Origin: Methanomethylovorans sp. PtaU1.Bin073 | Lineage (GTDB): Archaea; Halobacteriota; Methanosarcinia; Methanosarcinales; Methanosarcinaceae | Reading direction: 5' to 3' | DNA: 6,611 nt | NCBI GenBank assembly: GCA_002067265.1 | Contig: MVQW01000106.1 | Coordinates: forward strand, 1 to 6,611 | Part shown: piece after piece, positions 1 through 4,961 of the stretch | Numbering within the stretch: position 1 is the first letter of the stretch | Layout of the letters: each line of letters opens with the position of its first letter | Notes under the pieces: model-generated | Seen by the model: only the letters and a program-made list of their open reading frames with translations | Told to the model about the DNA's origin: nothing | Databases searched by the model: none | Translations under genes and position numbers: made by a program

Positions 1-1
1 C

Positions 2-766
2 ACTGGTAGTGCTTCCACAGATGATAAAGGCATAGCAACGTATTCATGGGACTTCGATGCTTCAAATGGCATAACCTCTGAAGCGACGGGAGTTGCGACT
101 ACTCATACATATACCACAGCAGGAACCTACACTGTAACTCTTACAGTAACCGATACTGCAGGACAAAAGTCAACAGATACGTTACAGGTAGCTGTAAGTA
201 AAACAACCAGTACAATTTCTTATATTCCAACTTATGACAATAGGTTGCGTGAGTCATTGCCGACTACTGTTCTTTCCACAAGTACATATATTGACGTTGG
301 AAGGAGTACAGATAGCGTATGCAGGGATGTAATGCTGTTCGATCTGAGTGGATATAAGACAACAGATACGATAAGTAAGGCAACACTTTCTCTGTACTGG
401 TACTATCCAGCAGGTGCAACACGTACTACTGATACTATTGTTGATATCTACAGGCCAGTTGCATGGAACCCAAGTACTGTTACCTGGAATTCCTGGACAA
501 CAGAAGGAGGAAGCTGGTATGATAAGAATGGTACTTCTCAGGGAAGTACACCATACACATCTATTACTTTCCCAGCCAAAACAGTGCCTGATAACAAATA
601 CTATGAATTTGATGTTACACAACTTGTACAGGAGTATGTAAGTGGTAAGTACATAAATACTGGTTTCTTCCTCAAGGCACGCACTGAAAGTGGAAATTAC
701 ATTGCATTCTACAGTTCAGATTATCCAAATGCTTCAATGAGGCCAAAGCTAACTGTAACATGTTAA
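2..766 (+). CDS. Secreted/cell-surface protein, C-terminal part: PKD domain plus disaggregatase-related (DNRLRE) domain (5' end missing)
   Basis: The frame is open from the left edge to TAA at 764-766, giving 254 visible residues; the start lies outside the window. Residues 1-65 read as a PKD domain (YSWDFD near 14-19, then THTYTTAGTYTVTLTVTD near 34-51), an immunoglobulin-like fold common in archaeal surface proteins. A short Thr/Ser-rich linker leads to residues 74-254, which begin YDNRLRES and contain DVMLFDLSGY, TLSLYWYYPAG, WYDKNG and GFFLKARTESGNYIAFYSSD. From memory these match the disaggregatase-related repeat of Methanosarcina surface proteins. Disaggregatase disperses Methanosarcina cell clumps, but this domain also occurs in many other surface proteins, so enzymatic activity cannot be claimed. 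A TTG at 245 could be mistaken for a start, but it would split the DNRLRE motif and the frame continues well upstream. The last residue is cysteine. A Sec signal peptide would be expected in the missing N-terminal part. Confidence 0.87.
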   Translation, partial: TGSASTDDKGIATYSWDFDASNGITSEATGVATTHTYTTAGTYTVTLTVTDTAGQKSTDTLQVAVSKTTSTISYIPTYDNRLRESLPTTVLSTSTYIDVGRSTDSVCRDVMLFDLSGYKTTDTISKATLSLYWYYPAGATRTTDTIVDIYRPVAWNPSTVTWNSWTTEGGSWYDKNGTSQGSTPYTSITFPAKTVPDNKYYEFDVTQLVQEYVSGKYINTGFFLKARTESGNYIAFYSSDYPNASMRPKLTVTC

Positions 767-789
767 TTTAGAACAGAAACACACGTTGT

Positions 790-825
790 GAGCGAAAATG
801 TTTTTTGCTCTACTTATTTTTATTC
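790..825 (+). terminator. Stem-loop plus T-rich tract after the surface-protein gene
   Basis: Positions 790-798 (GAGCGAAAA) pair with 802-810 (TTTTTGCTC), giving a 9-bp stem with one G-U pair and a 3-nt loop. It starts 24 nt after the stop codon. A T-rich stretch (TACTTATTTTTATTC) follows immediately. Archaeal termination depends mainly on T-runs, so either the T tract alone or the hairpin plus tract could end the transcript. The stem is A-U rich and therefore weak. Confidence 0.5.
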
Positions 826-891
826 ACGTTAACCTTGAAATCTGAGAAATGAAATAAGGTTTATAGCCAAGAATCATTATTCACTATTGCA

Positions 892-902
892 TGATTTTAT
901 AT
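892..902 (+). promoter_or_regulatory. Predicted TATA box for the S4-methyltransferase/DUF2119 operon
   Basis: The AT-rich box ATTTTATATT is centred about 30 bp before the ATG at 928. Archaeal transcription usually starts about 25 bp downstream of the TATA centre, so the transcript would start within a few bases of the ATG. There is no Shine-Dalgarno in front of that ATG, which fits a nearly leaderless mRNA. A second TATA-like string (TTTATAG, 860-866) is an alternative that would give a leader of about 40 nt. This is an inference from position and composition only. Confidence 0.4.
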
Positions 903-927
903 TCCTTGGTCTGTTTATAAGTGTTTC

Positions 928-1602
928 ATGAGACTTGATACTTATCTTGTGGATATGGGTTATTTCAGCTCCAGAGCACGTGCAAAGGATGCTATTATCC
1001 GCGGGAATGTAAGAGTTGGGGGAAATGTTGTTACCAAGCCATCTAAAGATGTAAGTACCGATCTACTTATTGAAGTCGTTGAAGGGCTTGATATGCCAAA
1101 AGGGTATTTCAAGCTAAAACTTATTCAGGAAGCTTCTGGTATTATTTGTGAAGGGGATACTGTCCTTGACCTGGGGTCAAGCGCTGGAGGATTTTTGCTA
1201 TATGCTTCAAAGATAGCCGAAAAAATACAGGGTATCGAGTACAGTAAAGACTTTCATGCAGAGCTTAGCAAGATCACTGATGAGCATGAGAATGTAAGTG
1301 TAAAGTTTGGTGATGTTTTCACACTTCCTTTGTATGAAATGTCATCTGAGAAAGTGGATGTTATACTAAGCGATATGACTCTGGAGCCTGCCGACTCTCT
1401 TGTGGCACTTAAAAGAGTGCTTCCTCTGCTTAAAGAAGGCGGAAAATTGCTACAAGTCATAAAGATAAAAAAACGTGAGAGCAGAGAACCTTTTCTTTCT
1501 AAAATAGAGGCAATGGGTATTGAAATTCTCCAGGTTATAGAGCCAGAGAAACAGGAGATCTACGTGATTGGACACAAGCCTTTAAATCAAACCGATTTAT
1601 GA
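928..1602 (+). CDS. S4-domain FtsJ/TlyA-like RNA 2'-O-methyltransferase
   Basis: This 224-residue protein probably uses S-adenosylmethionine to methylate a ribose 2'-hydroxyl in RNA, most likely rRNA. Residues 1-50 form an S4 RNA-binding domain (MRLDTYLVDMGYFSSRARAK, then the basic turn IRGNVRVGG). Residues 58-218 are a Rossmann methyltransferase with the SAM-binding motif VLDLGSSAGGF at 79-89. The FtsJ-type K-D-K-E tetrad appears complete: K62 in YFKLK, D149 in ILSDM, K179 in VIKIK and E210 in QEIYVIG. S4 plus FtsJ is the TlyA (COG1189) architecture; bacterial TlyA makes 2'-O-methylcytidine in 16S and 23S rRNA, but the target of this archaeal protein is unknown. The ATG at 928 has no visible ribosome binding site but fits a leaderless start. 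The stop is 6 bp from the next gene, suggesting an operon. Fold and chemistry are fairly sure; the substrate is not. Confidence 0.85.
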   Translation: MRLDTYLVDMGYFSSRARAKDAIIRGNVRVGGNVVTKPSKDVSTDLLIEVVEGLDMPKGYFKLKLIQEASGIICEGDTVLDLGSSAGGFLLYASKIAEKIQGIEYSKDFHAELSKITDEHENVSVKFGDVFTLPLYEMSSEKVDVILSDMTLEPADSLVALKRVLPLLKEGGKLLQVIKIKKRESREPFLSKIEAMGIEILQVIEPEKQEIYVIGHKPLNQTDL

Positions 1603-1608
1603 TGTATA

Positions 1609-2193
1609 ATGATGGCTTATAGATTGGTTGGTGAGGGTGATCCAGTAAGACTTTTTGTCGGTGGTCTGCATGGAAACGAATGGATGGATACATCCGATAT
1701 ACTGGAGGAACTTGAACCGCCGGAAGTAGGCTCTTTGGCTATTATACCCGTCGTGTGCAAAGAAAAATATGTGTCTACTCTGGAAGAGCATTACTACAAA
1801 ACACTTGGCAGACCAATAATAGAAGCTGTAAATGAACTAAGACCCAGCATTTATATTGAGTTTCATTCATATTCCAAAAAGAACCAGAAACATCTGACAG
1901 ATGTAGAACGTATTCATAAGACTGGAGTTCCTGCATATAGCCAGCTTGATAATGATGTGCTTCTGGGTTCGGTATCTCCTGTTATAAGAAGAAAACACTT
2001 TCCTATGGAAGCACTATGCCTGTCTTTTGAGATCCAGAAAGATAATATTATATCAAAGGAATATGGAGCTAAACTCGCAAGAAAAATGAAAGAATGTTTA
2101 TCAAAGGATCATTTTATCGAACAATTGAAAAAGAGATACCCTGCTCAAACGAGCAAAGTGATAGAAGATTACAGAAATTTTTATGGTTTGTAA
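1609..2193 (+). CDS. DUF2119 family protein, predicted zinc-carboxypeptidase-fold hydrolase
   Basis: This 194-residue protein resembles the archaeal DUF2119 family, which I know as uncharacterised. The sequence suggests a metal-dependent hydrolase of the M14 carboxypeptidase / succinylglutamate desuccinylase type. GGLHGNE at 18-24 supplies an H21-x-x-E24 zinc motif, IEFHS at 83-87 a third ligand (H86), and SFEIQ at 139-143 a candidate catalytic glutamate (E141). The spacing and order match that superfamily. The usual substrate-binding DLNR-type motif between the first and second zinc segments is absent; that stretch reads KEKYVSTLEEHYYKTLGRP. The protein is also shorter than most M14 enzymes, so the substrate is unknown. 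No signal peptide is visible, so it should act in the cytoplasm. Two tandem ATGs (1609 and 1612) are possible starts; an in-frame stop at 1600 excludes anything upstream. No clear Shine-Dalgarno is present, so translation may be coupled to the methyltransferase 6 bp upstream. Confidence 0.8.
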   Translation: MMAYRLVGEGDPVRLFVGGLHGNEWMDTSDILEELEPPEVGSLAIIPVVCKEKYVSTLEEHYYKTLGRPIIEAVNELRPSIYIEFHSYSKKNQKHLTDVERIHKTGVPAYSQLDNDVLLGSVSPVIRRKHFPMEALCLSFEIQKDNIISKEYGAKLARKMKECLSKDHFIEQLKKRYPAQTSKVIEDYRNFYGL

Positions 2194-2211
2194 GTAAGGA
2201 TTACAAACCAT
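2183..2211. terminator. Perfect 11-bp inverted repeat at the convergent gene junction
   Basis: ATGGTTTGTAA (2183-2193) is the exact reverse complement of TTACAAACCAT (2201-2211), with a 7-nt loop (GTAAGGA). The left arm includes the TAA stop of the DUF2119 gene. The right arm lies 32 bp from the end of the thermosome gene on the other strand, so the hairpin forms in transcripts from either side. Downstream on the plus strand the sequence is pyrimidine-rich (TTTACCTTCTTTT) but not a classic U tract. It may act as a terminator, a 3'-end stabiliser or a processing site. Confidence 0.55.
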
Positions 2212-2243
2212 GTGATTTACCTTCTTTTGGCCTAGTTTTCAGC

Positions 2244-3893
2244 TCATCCCATATTGTAATTGTGGATGTTGTGTGCAGGGTTAACATCCTGCATATCCCT
2301 TTCCTGTGCCTTGAGCATGTCGTCAACGCGCAATATCATGGCAGATACCTCTGATGCGGACTTGATGGCCTGTGTCTTGACACGGAGCGGATCAATCACA
2401 TTGTCCTTCATCATGTCTTCTACTTTGCCAGAATAGACATTGATTCCACTGTTCTTATTCTTCCCAGATTCAGCACGCAGCTGCAGCAGCATATTGATCT
2501 TGTCCAGACCTGCATTCTCTGCAATTGCCTTTGGTATTTCTTCCATCGCATCGGCAAAGGCGATAACTGCAAGCTGTTCGCGTCCTTCTATGGAAGAGGC
2601 ATAAGAGCGTAATCCCTGTGCTACTGCCATCTCAGAAGACCCTCCGCCTGGAACTATTGCTTTGTCTTCGAGGACAGATTTCACGACATTGAGAGCATCG
2701 TCAAATACACGCTCAATGTTATCAGTAACATGTTCACTGCCTGCCTTTATGAGGATTGTCACAGTGTTGGATTTCTTGAAACCAGTGATGAGAGTTTTCT
2801 CTTCATATTCGGATTCCTGCTCAACCATTTCGGCAAAGCCCAGATCATCAGCACTGATCTCGTTCATGTTCCTTACAAGCTTGGCACCTGTGGATAGGGA
2901 AAGCACAGTCATATCTTCATCTTTCAGTCTTCTGCAAGTGTAGATATTATGCTTCATGAAGTAGTGTACAGCGCTATCATCTATGTTCTTGGAAGAGAAA
3001 ACAACGTTGGCACCTGTATCTATGACCTTATCCAGCATTTTACGGAAATTGATCATTTCTTGGTCCTTGAACGCGAACATTTCTTCAACACTACCAAGCT
3101 GGATCTTTGATTTGGTGTTGGTCTTGGAAAACTCTACTGGCATATCCAGAAGTGCGATCTTAGCGTTTTCAACTTTAGCAGGAGTATCAGGATGAAGACG
3201 ATACTTATTGATGTAAATTCCCTTTATTACTTCGGTATCTGTTATCTTGCCGCCAACCTCTTTCCTGATAACAATCTTATTATCTATATCATACTTGCCA
3301 TTTTCCTCTATTGCCAGCACTGCATCGACACATACTTTTGCCAGATGGTCTGCGGAAGCTTCTGGAGCTTTACCAGTAATTGAGGTTTCTGCTATATTTT
3401 CCAGTATTTTCCTGTCATTCTTGTCAACTTTAGTTGCAAAGTTTTCCAGAATCTCAATAGCTTTCTGTGCAGCAAGGTTGTATCCCTTGAAAATGACTAT
3501 GGGGTGGAGACCTTTTTCAATAAGTTCTCCGGCTTTGTCCATGAGACTGCCTGCTATCACAACAGCACTGGTGGTGCCATCCCCTGCAATGTCTTCTTGC
3601 GTCTTAGCGACCTCAACGATCATTTTTGCAGTGGGGTGCTCTATCTCCATTTCCTTGAGTATAGTGGCACCATCGTTGGTAAGAACAATATCTCCAAGAA
3701 CATTGACCAGCATTTTATCCATACCCTTGGGTCCTAAGGTAGAACGTACCAGCTTTGCAACTGCTTTAGCTGCGTTGATATTCATGGAAAGGGCATCTTT
3801 ACCCTGTGCGTGCTCTGTTCTTGGGTCAATAATATAAACCGGCTGACCTCCATATTGTCCTGCCATTTGTATTGACATGCCTTGTTGTGCCAT
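2244..3893 (-). CDS. ths: Thermosome (group II chaperonin) subunit
   Basis: This 549-residue protein is an ATP-driven cytosolic folding-chamber subunit of the thermosome/CCT family, expected to assemble into a double-ring complex. The equatorial ATP site is intact: LGPKGMDKM at 53-61, GDGTT at 104-108, GGG at 416-418, and the catalytic aspartate D399 in FDDALNVV. The intermediate and apical domains lie roughly at residues 145-400, and the C-terminal equatorial part has the conserved PLRVKTQAIKSASE at 502-515. Length is normal. The N-terminus is slightly extended (MAQQGMSIQMAGQYGGQPVY), and the C-terminus (AQERDMQDVNPAHNIHNYNMG) lacks the Gly-Gly-Met repeats usual in archaeal thermosomes. Methanosarcinaceae carry several paralogues, and I cannot say which this is. 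The ATG at 3893 is favoured by a strong Shine-Dalgarno 8 nt upstream. It is transcribed divergently from dphB and convergently with the DUF2119 gene. Confidence 0.96.
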   Translation of the reverse strand: MAQQGMSIQMAGQYGGQPVYIIDPRTEHAQGKDALSMNINAAKAVAKLVRSTLGPKGMDKMLVNVLGDIVLTNDGATILKEMEIEHPTAKMIVEVAKTQEDIAGDGTTSAVVIAGSLMDKAGELIEKGLHPIVIFKGYNLAAQKAIEILENFATKVDKNDRKILENIAETSITGKAPEASADHLAKVCVDAVLAIEENGKYDIDNKIVIRKEVGGKITDTEVIKGIYINKYRLHPDTPAKVENAKIALLDMPVEFSKTNTKSKIQLGSVEEMFAFKDQEMINFRKMLDKVIDTGANVVFSSKNIDDSAVHYFMKHNIYTCRRLKDEDMTVLSLSTGAKLVRNMNEISADDLGFAEMVEQESEYEEKTLITGFKKSNTVTILIKAGSEHVTDNIERVFDDALNVVKSVLEDKAIVPGGGSSEMAVAQGLRSYASSIEGREQLAVIAFADAMEEIPKAIAENAGLDKINMLLQLRAESGKNKNSGINVYSGKVEDMMKDNVIDPLRVKTQAIKSASEVSAMILRVDDMLKAQERDMQDVNPAHNIHNYNMG

Positions 3894-3901
3894 TATTTTG
3901 A

Positions 3902-3908
3902 ACCTCCT
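3902..3908 (-). promoter_or_regulatory. Strong Shine-Dalgarno of the thermosome gene
   Basis: On the minus strand the sequence reads AGGAGGT, ending 8 nt before the ATG at 3893-3891. It is an almost full complement of the archaeal 16S rRNA 3' end and fixes the start codon. It is the strongest ribosome binding site in the window, in line with high expression of a chaperonin. Confidence 0.85.
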
Positions 3909-3978
3909 GAATCCAGATGATGAACTTGTTTTAATGTATCTTTTTTTACGTATGAATTGAACTAACTGTATATGGTTC

Positions 3979-3993
3979 TATAAAAACGTTTCG
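3979..3993 (-). promoter_or_regulatory. Predicted BRE/TATA promoter of the thermosome gene
   Basis: On the minus strand, CGAAACG (3993-3987) followed by TTTTTATA (3986-3979) matches the archaeal BRE plus TATA pattern. Transcription would start near 3957, giving a leader of about 64 nt that carries the Shine-Dalgarno. An imperfect inverted repeat with GAAC/GTTC arms (3959-3978) lies between the TATA box and the predicted start, a usual place for an archaeal repressor to bind. Confidence 0.5.
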
Positions 3994-3995
3994 AT

Positions 3996-4017
3996 ATGCA
4001 AATATGTGCTTTTGCAT
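3996..4017. repeat. 7-8-7 bp palindrome in the divergent ths/dphB promoter region
   Basis: ATGCAAA (3996-4002) and TTTGCAT (4011-4017) are exact reverse complements separated by 8 bp. The centre (4006.5) is about 24 bp from the centre of each of the two predicted divergent TATA boxes. It could be an operator serving both genes. A 7-bp match in AT-rich DNA can also arise by chance, and I do not recognise a known regulator site. Confidence 0.4.
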
Positions 4018-4020
4018 GGT

Positions 4021-4034
4021 CAAAGCATTTAAAT
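4021..4034 (+). promoter_or_regulatory. Predicted BRE/TATA promoter of dphB
   Basis: CAAAGCA followed by TTTAAAT (4028-4034) fits an archaeal BRE/TATA pair. The TATA centre is 25 bp before the A of the dphB ATG at 4056, so transcription should start at or within a base or two of the start codon. No Shine-Dalgarno lies between them (TTCCATTTCTCGGTT), which fits a leaderless mRNA. Confidence 0.5.
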
Positions 4035-4055
4035 CATTAATTCCATTTCTCGGTT

Positions 4056-4859
4056 ATGTTGACCTTCATAGGATTGGGACTCTTTGATGAAAAAGACATT
4101 TCCCTGAAAGGACTTGAAGCTATTGCCCAGGCAAACAGGGTATATGTAGAGTTCTATACATCCAGACTTATGGGAACTACCGTGGCGAAGATGGAAGAAT
4201 TATACAATAAAAAGATAACAGTACTCACACGGGAAGAAGTGGAACAGTATCCGGACTGGCTAGGTTATGCCAGGGATGAAAATGTAGTTTTCCTTACAGG
4301 CGGAGATACAATGGTTTCCACCACTCATGTTGACCTACGCCTACGTGCAATGGAAATGGCCATCAGTACAAAACTTGTGCATGGCTCATCAATATCTTCA
4401 GCAGTATGTGGACTTACCGGTCTGCAGAACTATAGGTTTGGAAAAGCCGTTACTGTACCTCATCCATATACAAGTAGCAGAGGGAAAACTGTCATATCGG
4501 AAACCCCTTATGATACAATTCTTCAAAATCTGGATCATGGACTTCATACTCTTGTTTTCCTTGATATTGATAAAGAAAAAGGTTACATGACAGTGAATCA
4601 GGCGTTGGACCTTCTTCTTAGGGTAGAAGAAAACAAAGACACAAAAATTCTGCAGGACAGGATAGCAGTTGGTATAGCCAGAGCTGGATCTGATTCCCCA
4701 TCTGTTGCAGCAGATTACATTAAAAGCCTGAAAAACTTTGATTTCGGTGGACCTCTTCATATACTGATCATTCCGGCAGATACACATTTTGTTGAAGCAG
4801 AGGCATTAGTACAGCTGGCACATGCACCAAAAGCATTACTTGAAACTCAGCAGCAGTAG
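4056..4859 (+). CDS. dphB: Diphthine synthase (diphthamide biosynthesis methyltransferase)
   Basis: This 267-residue cytosolic enzyme transfers methyl groups from S-adenosylmethionine to the modified histidine of elongation factor 2, an intermediate step in making diphthamide. The whole protein reads as a DphB/Dph5 tetrapyrrole-methylase-fold enzyme. It has the N-terminal MLTFIGLGLFDEKDISLKG (1-19), TGGDTMVSTTHVDL at 81-94 (family form usually GDP-M-x-ATTH), HGSSISSAVCGLTGLQ at 109-124, NYRFGK at 125-130 and the PHPYTS segment near 135-140. Length is typical of the archaeal family. The ATG at 4056 is the only sensible start because the glycine loop begins at residue 6. It stands divergent to the thermosome gene and 102 bp before the herA-like gene. 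The stop is TAG, notable if the organism uses pyrrolysine, but the protein is already full length at that codon. Confidence 0.96.
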   Translation: MLTFIGLGLFDEKDISLKGLEAIAQANRVYVEFYTSRLMGTTVAKMEELYNKKITVLTREEVEQYPDWLGYARDENVVFLTGGDTMVSTTHVDLRLRAMEMAISTKLVHGSSISSAVCGLTGLQNYRFGKAVTVPHPYTSSRGKTVISETPYDTILQNLDHGLHTLVFLDIDKEKGYMTVNQALDLLLRVEENKDTKILQDRIAVGIARAGSDSPSVAADYIKSLKNFDFGGPLHILIIPADTHFVEAEALVQLAHAPKALLETQQQ

Positions 4860-4916
4860 TGGAATATAATTATAGGGTACAAGTCTATATATCAAAACGA
4901 CATAGGACATATTGGT

Positions 4917-4931
4917 TACATATAAAATATA
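4917..4931 (+). promoter_or_regulatory. Predicted TATA box of the herA-like gene
   Basis: TACATATAAAATATA in the 102-bp dphB-herA gap is a good archaeal TATA match. A start about 25 bp downstream (near 4949) would leave a leader of about 13 nt containing the GAGGG ribosome binding site. No T-rich terminator follows dphB, so read-through from dphB is also possible. Confidence 0.4.
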
Positions 4932-4952
4932 TCACTATTGAAATTAATATAC

Positions 4953-4957
4953 GAGGG
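4953..4957 (+). promoter_or_regulatory. Shine-Dalgarno of the herA-like gene
   Basis: GAGGG lies 4 nt before the ATG at 4962. It is short and close, but it supports this ATG as the start, which also places the N-terminal HAS-barrel segment at its expected position. Confidence 0.55.
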
Positions 4958-4961
4958 AAAA

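Noticed and set aside
254..622. 122-codon Cys-rich minus-strand frame
   Set aside because: The high Cys content results from reading the opposite strand of a Thr/Tyr/Ser-rich domain. The plus strand encodes a recognisable disaggregatase-related domain throughout.
2094..2354. 86-codon plus-strand frame spanning the convergent junction
   Set aside because: It overlaps the 3' end of the DUF2119 gene in another frame and the thermosome gene on the opposite strand, and shows no domain or start signals.
3247..3837. Long open frame (196 codons) on the plus strand within the thermosome gene
   Set aside because: It is antisense to a clearly conserved thermosome gene, its protein is a Ser/Ile/Leu-rich composition artefact, and it has no recognisable domain or ribosome binding site.
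3962..3966. CTAAC resembling half of the Archaeoglobus HSR1 heat-shock site (CTAAC-N5-GTTAG)
   Set aside because: The second half-site is missing at the required spacing (ATGGT instead of GTTAG), so the match is not meaningful alone.
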